Positions 1 through 7,205 are shown, numbered from the stretch's first letter. The stretch is DNA of 10,314 bases from Tannerella sp. oral taxon 808 (GCA_002890585.1 MIQB01000072.1:1-10314); one strand, 5' to 3'. Notes: generated from the letters alone by a model not told the origin. Numbers and translations: made by a program.

Positions 1-334
1 AAATGACCCCCTTTTTGCACTTTGCACGGCGTGCAAGCTCCAAAATGACCCCCTTTTTGCCTTTGCATGGCGTGCAAAGCCCGAAATGACCCCCTTTTTG
101 CACCTTGCACGCCGTGCAAGCACCGAAATGACCCCCTTTTTGCACTTTGCACGGCGTGCAAGCTCCAAAATGACCCCCTTTTTGCACTTTGCACGGCGTG
201 CAAGCTCCAAAATGACCCCCTTTTTGCCTTTGCATGGCGTGCAAAGCCCGAAATGACCCCCTTTTTGCACTTTGCATGGCGTGCAAGCTCCAAAATGACC
301 CTCTTTTTGCACTTTGCACGCCGTGCAAAGGCTT
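1..334. repeat. Tandem array of eight 41-42 bp hairpin-bearing units
   Basis: Eight head-to-tail units start at 1, 43, 84, 126, 168, 210, 251 and 293. Units 2 and 6 are 41 bp and the others 42 bp. Each begins AAATGACCCCCTTTTTGC (one C-to-T change in the last unit) and then carries a dyad of the type TTGCACG-G-CGTGCAA. Units 1, 4 and 5 are identical. Units 1+2 (1-83) are identical to units 5+6 (168-250), so the array grew partly by multi-unit duplication. The array is cut by the left edge of the window, so its true length is unknown. Reading frames across it translate to a repeated DPLFALCTACK-like peptide, but the 41-bp units break the frame. I take it as non-coding. Confidence 0.93.
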
Positions 335-607
335 AAACGTCCCTCAAAAAGCATTGAATCGCCCGGTCTCTCCCGTAGCGCCTGCGAAAGTAAAAACATC
401 CACGAAAGGGAGAGACCCCCACGCCATCCCCTTTCGGGAGGCGCCCCCCTGCACGGGGAGCCATCCACCATCGCCCCATCCCCCCCAATCAGCTACCTTT
501 CGCCCCGGATGGGCCGAGCGGGCCGACACACCTCCCCAACCATCAGCCTCGCCCCGCCCCCGTACCCAATACACCTTTATAATAACCCCTTAATCCCCCT
601 AAAACCT
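335..607. other. C-rich gene-free stretch before the hydrolase gene
   Basis: No credible gene is visible. The stretch is rich in C on the + strand and contains the inverted repeat at 365-417. Just before the hydrolase start there is an A+T patch, with TATAAT at 578-583, which could be a promoter -10-like element. I see no convincing Bacteroidota TAnnTTTG element with a matching -33 box. The sequence between the repeat array and the gene may hold the hydrolase leader. Confidence 0.5.
365..417. repeat. 10-bp inverted repeat, 33-bp spacer
   Basis: GGTCTCTCCC at 365-374 is exactly complementary to GGGAGAGACC at 408-417. As RNA it would form a 10-bp G+C-rich stem with a 33-nt loop. There is no T-run after either arm, so it is not an obvious intrinsic terminator. 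It lies about 190 bp upstream of the hydrolase start and just downstream of the tandem array. Its function is unknown. Confidence 0.6.
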
Positions 608-1483
608 ATGACCATCCGCCTACTTAACACCGGAACCTTCTTCGCCGACGGCGGCGCCATGTTCGGCGCCGTGCCACGCTCAGCCTGGGGCCGACGCTAC
701 CCCTTCAACTACCGCAACGACTGCAAACTGGCCATGTTCGCCGGGCTCATCACCACAGACGACGGCCGCGTCATCCTCATCGACAACGGCTACGGAACCA
801 AGCGCCCCAAACCCTTCACCCGAACCGCCTTAGCCTTCCACCACATCCAAGACCCCGCACAAACACTCGCCCAACAAGGCATCCCGCCCGAAAGTGTCAC
901 CGACATCATCCTCACCCACCTCCACTTCGACCACTGCGGAGGCACCACACGCTTCGGCGACCGAGGCCGCATCGTCCCCACCTACCCCAACGCCCAAGTG
1001 CACGTCAGCCTCGCCCAGCTCCGCGAGTGCGCCGCGCCCAACCCCCTGGAGGTCGACTCCTTCTCCACCGACCACATCGACGCCATCCGCCAGGCCGGCC
1101 TCCTCCACCCCATCACCGAGCCACAGACCTACATCCACCCCCACATCCGCCTCACCCTGCACGACGGACACACCGCCGGCCAGATCGCCGTCCGCATCTC
1201 CCCCACCGACGGCCGCACAGGCGGCATCCTCTTCCCCGGCGACATCATCCCCACCGCCGCCCACCTCTCCCCCACCTGGCTCTCCGCCTACGACATCTCC
1301 CCACTCGACTCCCTCCGCGCCAAATGCCAACTCCTCGACGAGGCCGCGCGCGATCGCCTCACCATCGTCTTCTACCACGACGCCTTCCACCCCTACGCCA
1401 CCATCCTCAAGACCCGCAACTCCTACACCATCGCCCAGCCCGAACCCGGAGCAGAAGCTGCACCCATCACCATCATCGATTAA
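608..1483 (+). CDS. Metallo-beta-lactamase-fold hydrolase (lactonase-like)
   Basis: A 291-aa predicted metal-dependent hydrolase of the metallo-beta-lactamase superfamily. The hallmark HLHFDH lies at residues 104-109 (metal ligands H104, H106, D108, H109). Further ligands appear as H188 in HDGHTAG, D212 in FPGDIIP and H257 or H261 in the FYHDAFHPY segment. The HDGHTAGQ and GDIIPTAAHL patterns resemble the branch containing N-acyl-homoserine-lactonase-like and alkylsulfatase-like enzymes, but the substrate cannot be read from sequence. No signal peptide is visible, so it is probably cytoplasmic. The frame is open back to 314, but I chose the ATG at 608 because MTIRLLNTGTFFADGGAMFG is a typical N-terminal beta strand of the fold and the upstream residues are low-complexity. 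The coding strand is strikingly C-rich. The last six codons and the stop lie in a 42-bp duplication. It stands alone on this strand, with 408 bp before the next gene. Confidence 0.88.
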   Translation: MTIRLLNTGTFFADGGAMFGAVPRSAWGRRYPFNYRNDCKLAMFAGLITTDDGRVILIDNGYGTKRPKPFTRTALAFHHIQDPAQTLAQQGIPPESVTDIILTHLHFDHCGGTTRFGDRGRIVPTYPNAQVHVSLAQLRECAAPNPLEVDSFSTDHIDAIRQAGLLHPITEPQTYIHPHIRLTLHDGHTAGQIAVRISPTDGRTGGILFPGDIIPTAAHLSPTWLSAYDISPLDSLRAKCQLLDEAARDRLTIVFYHDAFHPYATILKTRNSYTIAQPEPGAEAAPITIID

Positions 1484-1546
1484 ACCTGTGGGGGTAGGGC
1501 TGCCCCCATCACCATCATCGATTAAACCTGTGGGGGCAGGGGGGCC
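1463..1546. repeat. 42-bp tandem duplication across the hydrolase stop codon
   Basis: Positions 1463-1504 and 1505-1546 are two copies of one 42-bp unit. The first 32 bp are identical (starting CCCATCACCATCATCGATTA) and the last 10 bp match at 7 of 10 positions. The unit holds the last six hydrolase codons (Pro-Ile-Thr-Ile-Ile-Asp) and TAA, so a second in-frame copy of this tail with its own TAA sits downstream. Between the copies, TGGGGG (1489-1494) can pair with CCCCCA (1503-1508) around an 8-nt loop. That hairpin might help end transcription but has no T-run. Confidence 0.9.
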
Positions 1547-1581
1547 AACGCCAAGCAAGGCCCGCAGCACACTTCTCAGCA

Positions 1582-1605
1582 CCCCCCTACCCCTCCCCTA
1601 CCCCC
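1582..1605 (-). other. G-quadruplex candidate (four G-tracts on the minus strand)
   Basis: On the + strand the order is C6-TA-C4-T-C4-TA-C5. On the minus strand this is four G-tracts of at least four G with loops of 2, 1 and 2 nt, a strong textbook G-quadruplex pattern, with a possible i-motif on the other strand. It lies between the hydrolase stop and the promoter region of the secreted-protein pair. Whether it folds or acts in cells is not known. Confidence 0.65.
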
Positions 1606-1820
1606 GGCTAAAGGTCGGCCACCCCTCCGCCCCCCCTCGCGCGTACATTTATATATAGGGTACGCCACCCGACCATCCATCATTGCCGCCGCCCACACCC
1701 CGCAGGCAATAAAAATTCACCATTCGCGTGAAAAAACCAGTTCGCATTTTCACCCCAAACGAAAATGCCAACCATCCCCGCAAAAAGCGCATTATCAGAC
1801 CCTAAGCACCGCCCCGCAGC

Positions 1821-1851
1821 TTGCATGTTCAGTAGTGCAGACCTACTTTCG
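1821..1851 (+). promoter_or_regulatory. Possible Bacteroidota-type promoter for the secreted pair
   Basis: TTG at 1821-1823 is followed, after 20 bp, by TACTTTCG at 1844-1851. This is one mismatch from the Bacteroidota -7 consensus TAnnTTTG, and the spacing is close to the usual 19-21 bp from the -33 TTTG box. It would place a transcript start near 1858, leaving a leader of about 34 nt before the ATG at 1892. An A-rich AATAAATAAGTA stretch sits just ahead of the ATG, as is common in this phylum, which lacks strong Shine-Dalgarno sites. This is a by-eye match. Confidence 0.4.
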
Positions 1852-1891
1852 GGGCATCATTTTTCACTCAACCCAATAAATAAGTATCGAC

Positions 1892-3364
1892 ATGAAGCAG
1901 AATTTTTTCACCCGATTAATTATCGCGGTCGCCCTCTTCGGGCTGACCCATTCCGTAAACGCACAGCTCACAGGCCAACCCTGGAACGAAAAGTGGGACT
2001 CTTGTATGATCGGCGCATCGCAATGGTTCCGCCCCGGCAAGCCCGCTGGACCCTATTGTAACAACGAGGCCGTACCTCTTCGCATTTATGAGAACTGCCC
2101 CGCGCATATCGACACCATGCTGATAGTCAGCCCCGGCACCCACCGCAGCTTGATCATCAAAGGGCATTACTTCCTCGATGAACTTAACAGAGAGGTTGGC
2201 TCGATGATCCCCGGCTTGCCCAAGGATCATCTGGGGCGTCACTACCTCATCAATACCGAGACCGGGCAACCCTTCTCAGAGTTCGATGAGATCCCGCTCC
2301 CAGCCTCAACCACGCAAACCCCCTTCCCCATTTCTTTCGTGCATTATCCACTGACTGAAGGCGATCCGGTCTACAAAGACGGGTACAAAGTCCGGATCAT
2401 CTTCGTAGAGAAAATAGATGGAGTAGAACACGATCCTCTTGCACCATCCTCTCCATATGAAAGCCTCATGCACTGGGCCTATCAATACTTCGAGCATCCG
2501 AAGGCCACACTCGACTATCAAAAGCCAGGGCCAATGTTCGAGGGCAAGTTTGAACTGAGCATGACTGGCGAACTGCTCCAACCGGAGAACCGCGTAGGCT
2601 ATGATCCGAAATCCGGTGCAGAATCTTCTTCGATAGACACACTCAGAAACTTAGGCAAGTTCAAGAAATACACCGCCGGCGCCTATTATAGCTTAGACAG
2701 TGGCGCCACATGGATTGAAGCCACAACCAAGACCGTCACCCTGAAGCAAGGAGAAATCGAGAACCTGCCCAACCCCGACGAAGCCACCGTATTGATGCGC
2801 CTGCCCTACGGCTGCCAGTCGTTTGTCCTGGCCACCTCCGACGGCACGGGCTCCCGTGGCCGCCTCCCGAACGACCCCTTCAGCATCACACGCCAAGTCA
2901 CGATGGACAACCAGACCAGCGCCGTCTTAGAGCCCCTGAAGCAGATCTACGACGTGAATAGCGGCAACGACTTCGAGCTCACCGTTCGCCCGACAGGCAA
3001 CAACATCCCCGTACTCGAGACGAGTCGCAACTCCCGCATCCCCGACTCCGTAGGCGTAGTCCGTGAAGTGCGTTCTGATGGATCGTACCACTTCACCATC
3101 CGCAAGGTGAAGGAGAACCTCACCGTCACGCTGAAGTACACCGTGGGCAACGCCGAGGTAGACGGCACACGCGTCTGGGGCGAAGCGGGCACCCTCTGCA
3201 TCGCAAGCGCCACGACGGGCCGCGCCAACGTCTACAACGCACTCGGTCGCCTCTGCCGCACCCTGAACCTCTCCGCCGGAGAGACACGGAGACTGCCGCT
3301 GCCGGTTGGCGTCTACATCGTCACAATGGGCAACGGCCGAGCCTACAAGGCTGCTGTGAATTGA
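1892..3364 (+). CDS. Secreted protein with T9SS-like C-terminal domain, paralogue 1
   Basis: A 490-aa exported protein of a family I do not recognise. Residues 1-24 form a signal peptide: MKQNFFTR, a hydrophobic core, then VNA with Gln25 after the cleavage site. Gln at +1 is frequent in Bacteroidota signal peptidase I substrates. Residues 267-274 (SLDSGATW) match the Asp-box pattern SxDxGxTW, once only. The last ~63 residues, with NVYNALGRLCRTL and LPVGVYIVTMGNGRAYKAAV, look like a type A T9SS sorting domain, implying export across the outer membrane and surface attachment or release. Conserved cysteines occur in WDSC, YENC and LPYGC. No catalytic motif is evident. The next gene is a tandem paralogue 57 bp downstream. 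The 5' end is nearly identical to it and residues 346-480 are encoded by identical DNA, while the middle is diverged with indels. The start is supported by the shared signal peptide. Confidence 0.85.
   Translation: MKQNFFTRLIIAVALFGLTHSVNAQLTGQPWNEKWDSCMIGASQWFRPGKPAGPYCNNEAVPLRIYENCPAHIDTMLIVSPGTHRSLIIKGHYFLDELNREVGSMIPGLPKDHLGRHYLINTETGQPFSEFDEIPLPASTTQTPFPISFVHYPLTEGDPVYKDGYKVRIIFVEKIDGVEHDPLAPSSPYESLMHWAYQYFEHPKATLDYQKPGPMFEGKFELSMTGELLQPENRVGYDPKSGAESSSIDTLRNLGKFKKYTAGAYYSLDSGATWIEATTKTVTLKQGEIENLPNPDEATVLMRLPYGCQSFVLATSDGTGSRGRLPNDPFSITRQVTMDNQTSAVLEPLKQIYDVNSGNDFELTVRPTGNNIPVLETSRNSRIPDSVGVVREVRSDGSYHFTIRKVKENLTVTLKYTVGNAEVDGTRVWGEAGTLCIASATTGRANVYNALGRLCRTLNLSAGETRRLPLPVGVYIVTMGNGRAYKAAVN
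2927..3333. repeat. 407-bp direct repeat, copy 1
   Basis: Bases 2927-3333 match 4454-4860 with no difference seen by reading. The flanks are also close: two substitutions follow, at 3334 and 3349, and identity resumes through the stop to 3368. The copy encodes the shared beta-rich region and most of the T9SS-like tail of paralogue 1. Confidence 0.93.
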
Positions 3365-3421
3365 TCCGTGGTGGCCTTCATTTTCAGCGACCTATTTCCC
3401 TAACCCTAAATAAGTAATGAT

Positions 3422-4891
3422 ATGAAGCAGAACTTTTTCACCCGATTAATTATCGCGGTCGCCCTCTTCGGGCTGACCCATACCGTGAACGCGCAGCTGA
3501 AGGGCACACCCTGGCGTGCCCAGTGGGACTCGTGTATCAGGGGGACGCCGGCGTATATTTCCTATACTTTGCCTCCTTCTGTCCCTGTATACCATCCCGC
3601 TCACTATCTCCCTCTCACTCCCGGTGGGCCGTATTCTTATTTCCATGCTGTTGGTGACACCGATGATTATGTGCCCACACGCCTGCGTATTTATGAGAAC
3701 TGCCCAGTGCATATCGATACGGCATTCTATGTGCCTGCTGGCATAGGGCGCGAAGTCATCTTTAAGGACATGCCGAAGGATCATGAAGGGAAGCACTACT
3801 TCGTCAATAAAGAGACGGGGAAAGTCTTTCCGGAGTTCGAGCCGATCAAGCTCGACGATTCGACTGAGCCCACCCCCTTCTCCATGACCTTCGAGCATTA
3901 CCCGCTGAGCGCAGGCGAGACCGTCCTCAAAGACGGCTACGAGGGCGCCATCGTCGCTGAGATCAAAATCAATGGGACTGTAGTCGGTACTGACACCATC
4001 GAGTATCAATACTTCGAGCACCCGAAGCCGGTAACCTTCGAATATTGGAAGGCTGCACCGAAAGACTCGGGCCGCTTCCTGCTGAAATGGTCAGGCGAAC
4101 TGTTGGATCCTGACTACCGCGTGGGCTATGATCCGAAAAGGCGTATCAAGAGTGAAAGTGCGGCGCATGATCTCTCCAACTTCAGGCAACACACCGCCGG
4201 CGCGTATTACAGCTTCGACAATGGCGCCACATGGATTGAGGCCACACCCGATGGCGTCGAGCTGACAACGAATGAGATTCAAGAACTGCCCGACGAGTTC
4301 AACGTACTGATGCGCCTGCCCTACGGCTGCGAGTCGTTCATCATCGCCTCTTCCGATCCGGATAGCCCTTACGGCCCGCGTCGTCGCCCGGGGCCCATGC
4401 CGCGCCCAGACATCGTGCGCCAAATCACGATGGACAACCAGACCGGCGCCGTGTTAGAGCCCCTGAAGCAGATCTACGACGTGAATAGCGGCAACGACTT
4501 CGAGCTCACCGTTCGCCCGACAGGCAACAACATCCCCGTACTCGAGACGAGTCGCAACTCCCGCATCCCCGACTCCGTAGGCGTAGTCCGTGAAGTGCGT
4601 TCTGATGGATCGTACCACTTCACCATCCGCAAGGTGAAGGAGAACCTCACCGTCACGCTGAAGTACACCGTGGGCAACGCCGAGGTAGACGGCACACGCG
4701 TCTGGGGCGAAGCGGGCACCCTCTGCATCGCAAGCGCCACGACGGGCCGCGCCAACGTCTACAACGCACTCGGTCGCCTCTGCCGCACCCTGAACCTCTC
4801 CGCCGGAGAGACACGGAGACTGCCGCTGCCGGTTGGCGTCTACATCGTCACAATGGGCAATGGCCGAGCCTACAAAGCTGCTGTGAATTGA
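3422..4891 (+). CDS. Secreted protein with T9SS-like C-terminal domain, paralogue 2
   Basis: A 489-aa tandem paralogue of the preceding gene, 57 bp after its stop and probably co-transcribed, since no terminator is visible between them. It has the same signal peptide (cleavage predicted after Ala24, Gln25 next) and the same T9SS-like tail (last ~63 residues). The single Asp-box-like motif is SFDNGATW at 264-271. WDSC, YENC, YQYFEHPK, GELL.P..RVGYDPK, TAGAYYS and LPYGC are kept between the two proteins. The middle otherwise differs strongly, including a longer Pro/Tyr-rich insert near residues 40-80 and a Pro/Arg-rich PRRRPGPMPRP stretch before the shared C-terminal part. The start is fixed by the shared MKQNFFTR and an A-rich AAATAAGTAATGAT just upstream. 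A hairpin terminator follows. The function is unknown; a surface-exposed binding or adhesin-like role is only a guess. Confidence 0.85.
   Translation: MKQNFFTRLIIAVALFGLTHTVNAQLKGTPWRAQWDSCIRGTPAYISYTLPPSVPVYHPAHYLPLTPGGPYSYFHAVGDTDDYVPTRLRIYENCPVHIDTAFYVPAGIGREVIFKDMPKDHEGKHYFVNKETGKVFPEFEPIKLDDSTEPTPFSMTFEHYPLSAGETVLKDGYEGAIVAEIKINGTVVGTDTIEYQYFEHPKPVTFEYWKAAPKDSGRFLLKWSGELLDPDYRVGYDPKRRIKSESAAHDLSNFRQHTAGAYYSFDNGATWIEATPDGVELTTNEIQELPDEFNVLMRLPYGCESFIIASSDPDSPYGPRRRPGPMPRPDIVRQITMDNQTGAVLEPLKQIYDVNSGNDFELTVRPTGNNIPVLETSRNSRIPDSVGVVREVRSDGSYHFTIRKVKENLTVTLKYTVGNAEVDGTRVWGEAGTLCIASATTGRANVYNALGRLCRTLNLSAGETRRLPLPVGVYIVTMGNGRAYKAAVN
4454..4860. repeat. 407-bp direct repeat, copy 2
   Basis: This is the second copy of the block at 2927-3333, offset by 1527 bp. 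Identity at synonymous positions is complete within it, unlike the middle of the two genes. This implies very recent duplication or gene conversion. Homologous recombination between the copies would delete about 1.53 kb and leave a single chimeric gene. Confidence 0.93.
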
Positions 4892-4946
4892 TCCGCTAAT
4901 TTCTTTTGAGACTCTGAGAAGACTCTCCGCAATTGTTTAATGGTTG

Positions 4947-4976
4947 AAAGCCCGAGGCAATGCGCTTCGGGCTTTT
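4947..4976 (+). terminator. Intrinsic terminator after the secreted pair
   Basis: AAAGCCCGA (4947-4955) pairs with TCGGGCTTT (4967-4975) around an 11-nt loop. The descending arm ends in four T. It lies 55 bp after the stop of paralogue 2 and faces the htpG terminator on the other strand, as expected between convergent genes. Confidence 0.78.
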
Positions 4977-5004
4977 CTGCGTTTGGGGGGAGACGTACGG
5001 GCAC

Positions 5005-5034
5005 AAAAAAAGGGCGGACACAAGGCCCGCCCCT
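5005..5034 (-). terminator. Intrinsic terminator of htpG
   Basis: On the minus strand a GGGCGG/CCGCCC stem (5027-5032 and 5012-5017 on +) is followed by seven T (the A-run at 5005-5011 on +). It is 28 bp after the htpG stop, so it should end that transcript. Confidence 0.82.
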
Positions 5035-5061
5035 ACGCATCTATGTATCCGGATATATCTA

Positions 5062-7122
5062 CTACCCGATCAGCTCCACGCTGCGGCGGATGAAGCGGCT
5101 CAGGGGCTCACCCTTCAGCAGGCCGTTGGCCAAGAGAGCGAGGTCGATGAGTTGACCGACGACTTTGTTGCCAGCGGCGTACTCCGTGAGGATGGCGTCA
5201 CGATGGCCACGCAGCTCGTCGAGCGTGCGGTTCGTGTTCGTCATGTCCTCCTTTTCAGCCTCTGTCAGTTCGTCTTCCTTCTTCTTGCTCTGCGCCTCGC
5301 GGAGGTCATGCTGGCGCGCCTCCCAGCCCTTGATGTCGGCGAGGATGGGCTGCAGCTTGTCGGTGCAAGCCTTCTCCTCGTCGCTGAGGACGGAGAGGAT
5401 GAGCGGGTGATCGGTGTTGAGCACGAGGTTGTAGCTGTCGGGCATCTCGCCATAGAACGACATGCCGGGTTGCATGGCCGACATCTCACGCATACGGCGC
5501 ATAAACTCGCCTTGTGTCAACATGACCGGGTTGGCCGACGGGCCGAGTGCCTCGAAAGTGATGATGAAGTCCGTCTTATCCATCTTCGGCAGACGGCTAC
5601 GGAACACCTGTTGCAGGGCGTTGCGCTGATCGTCGGTGAGGCTCACCGTGGGAGCGTCGGCCTTGAGGATGAGGCGGTCGATCGTGTCGCTATCCACGCG
5701 GACGAAGCGCGTCTTCTCGATCTTTTGCTCCAACTGTCCGATGGCGTGGACGTCGAGCTGTCCGTCCATGACGAGGACGTTATACCCGCGATCCTTCGCC
5801 GCCTGGATGTAGCTATACTGCTCGTCCGGGTTGGTGGTGTAGAGGTAGATGACGTTGCCCTCCTTGTCGGTCTGCTCGGAGGCGATCAGCTTGCGGTATT
5901 CGTCGAGCGTGTAATAGGTGCCGTCGACATCCTTGAGCAGGGCGAACTTCACGGCGCGGTCGTAGAACTTCTCTTCGCTGAGCATGCCGTATTGGATGAA
6001 GAGCTTCAGGCTGTTCCACTTCTCTTCGAAGGCCTTGCGGTCGTTCTTGAAGATCTCCTCTAAGCGGTCGGCCACCTTCTTGGTGATGTGTGCGGAGATC
6101 TTCTTCACGTTCTGGTCGCTCTGGAGGTAGGAGCGGGAGACGTTCAGCGGGATGTCGGGCGAGTCGAGCACGCCGTGCAGCAGGGTGAGGAACTCGGGGA
6201 CGATGCCCTCGACGGAGTCGGTGACGAACACCTGGTTGCTGTAGAGCCGGATCTTGTTGCGCTGAAAATCCATGTTGCTTTTGATGCGCGGGAAGTAGAG
6301 GATGCCGGTCAGGTTGAAGGGATAATCCACGTTGAGGTGGATCCAGAAGAGCGGCTCGTCGGCCATCGGGTAGAGCTCGCGGTAGAAGGCCTTGTAGTCC
6401 TCATCCTTCAGCTCCGAGGGCTTGCGCACCCAAGCGGGGTGGGTGTTGTTGATGATGTTGTCCTCCGCGGTATCGACGTATTTGCCGTCTTTCCACTCCT
6501 GCTTCTTACCGAAGGCAATGGGGATGGGCAGGTAGCGGCAGTATTTCTCGAGCAGGGAGGTGATCTTGTCTTTTTCGAGGAACTCCTTGTTGTCGTCGTC
6601 GATGTAAAGGATGATGTCCGTGCCGCGGTCATCCTTCGTCGTCTCGGTCATTTCGTATTCCGGCGTGCCCTCGCAGCTCCACCGCACGGCTGTGGCGCCC
6701 TCTTGGTACGAGCGGGTGACGATCTCCACCCGTTTCGACACCATGAACGAGGAGTAGAAGCCGAGCCCGAAGTGGCCGATGATGGCGGCGGCGTTGTCCT
6801 TGTATTTCTTGACGAACTCCTCGGCGCCGGAGAAGGCGATTTGGTTGATGTAGCGATCGATCTCGTCGGCCGTCATGCCCACGCCGCGGTCGGAGATGAT
6901 GAGCTTGCCTTTCTCTGTGCGGATGCGGATCGTGAGGTCGCCTAATTCGCCCTTGAAGTCGCCGACGGAGGCCAGCGTCTTGAGCTTCTGCGTGGCGTCG
7001 ATGGCGTTCGAGACCAGCTCGCGGAGGAAGATCTCGTGGTCGCTGTAGAGGAATTTCTTGATGACGGGGAAGATGTTTTCACTGGTTACGCCAATGTTCC
7101 CCTTGGTTTCTTGTTTTGCCAT
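5062..7122 (-). CDS. htpG: Hsp90-family molecular chaperone HtpG
   Basis: A 686-aa cytoplasmic ATP-dependent chaperone, full length for Bacteroidota HtpG. The N-terminal GHKL ATPase domain shows ELVSNAIDA (35-43, with catalytic Glu35), DRGVGMT (78-84, Asp78 contacting adenine) and GHFGLGFYS (116-124, ATP lid/glycine loop). The middle domain has LNVSRSYLQSD with Arg330, the residue that completes the ATPase site. A dimerisation domain with a charged Lys/Glu-rich stretch follows. HtpG remodels client proteins, usually with the DnaK system. The start MAKQETKGNIGVTSENIFPVIKKFL fits the family. It appears monocistronic: its own terminator lies 28 bp after the stop and about 300 bp of non-coding DNA lie upstream. 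Upstream boxes resemble those before dnaK, suggesting shared stress control. Confidence 0.97.
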   Translation of the reverse strand: MAKQETKGNIGVTSENIFPVIKKFLYSDHEIFLRELVSNAIDATQKLKTLASVGDFKGELGDLTIRIRTEKGKLIISDRGVGMTADEIDRYINQIAFSGAEEFVKKYKDNAAAIIGHFGLGFYSSFMVSKRVEIVTRSYQEGATAVRWSCEGTPEYEMTETTKDDRGTDIILYIDDDNKEFLEKDKITSLLEKYCRYLPIPIAFGKKQEWKDGKYVDTAEDNIINNTHPAWVRKPSELKDEDYKAFYRELYPMADEPLFWIHLNVDYPFNLTGILYFPRIKSNMDFQRNKIRLYSNQVFVTDSVEGIVPEFLTLLHGVLDSPDIPLNVSRSYLQSDQNVKKISAHITKKVADRLEEIFKNDRKAFEEKWNSLKLFIQYGMLSEEKFYDRAVKFALLKDVDGTYYTLDEYRKLIASEQTDKEGNVIYLYTTNPDEQYSYIQAAKDRGYNVLVMDGQLDVHAIGQLEQKIEKTRFVRVDSDTIDRLILKADAPTVSLTDDQRNALQQVFRSRLPKMDKTDFIITFEALGPSANPVMLTQGEFMRRMREMSAMQPGMSFYGEMPDSYNLVLNTDHPLILSVLSDEEKACTDKLQPILADIKGWEARQHDLREAQSKKKEDELTEAEKEDMTNTNRTLDELRGHRDAILTEYAAGNKVVGQLIDLALLANGLLKGEPLSRFIRRSVELIG

Positions 7123-7163
7123 AATGGTCTGTTCTATTTATTGTTTATGAATGATCTATCGGA

Positions 7164-7191
7164 TGATCCGGAGGGGTGATCTTTCGGATCA
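7164..7191. promoter_or_regulatory. 7-bp inverted repeat upstream of htpG
   Basis: TGATCCG at 7164-7170 is complementary to CGGATCA at 7185-7191 with a 14-bp spacer. A further TGATC occurs inside the spacer and ATGATC just outside (7151-7156). It lies 42-69 bp upstream of the htpG start codon, downstream of the suggested promoter, so it could be an operator or a leader-RNA hairpin. No similar dyad stands out before dnaK. Confidence 0.4.
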
Positions 7192-7205
7192 CGCGCCGCC
7201 CTTGG

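Larger units (their letters stand above)
1484..1891. other. 408-bp intergenic region, no gene seen
   Basis: The region holds the second half of the 42-bp duplication, a C-tract cluster (1582-1605), an A+T patch around 1647-1660 and a possible promoter for the next gene (1821-1851). A short open frame starting at 1765 overlaps the next gene in another frame and has no family-like features, so I do not call it. Confidence 0.6.

Noticed and set aside
1..334. CRISPR array
   Set aside because: Units abut directly with no unique spacers; variation is scattered single-base change.
67..593. Open frames through the repeat array giving Cys/Phe-rich repeated peptides
   Set aside because: They arise from units of 42 bp (14 codons), and 41-bp units shift the frame. 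There is no start context and no family resemblance.
314..607. Longer N-terminus for the hydrolase (389 aa)
   Set aside because: The added 98 residues are Pro/Ser-rich low complexity from C-rich non-coding DNA, and the fold begins at the ATG at 608.
830..1658. Open frames overlapping the hydrolase on both strands, Gly/Val- or Pro/Ser/Thr-rich
   Set aside because: They are products of the extreme C-rich composition and overlap a gene with clear catalytic motifs.
1765..2061. 98-aa open frame overlapping the start of paralogue 1
   Set aside because: It covers the signal-peptide codons in another frame, and the same DNA is conserved as MKQNFFTR in the second paralogue.
4960..6945. Long open frames on + opposite htpG (up to 367 aa)
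   Set aside because: Antisense shadows of a G+C-rich gene, Val/Leu/Glu-rich with no domain; htpG is unambiguous.
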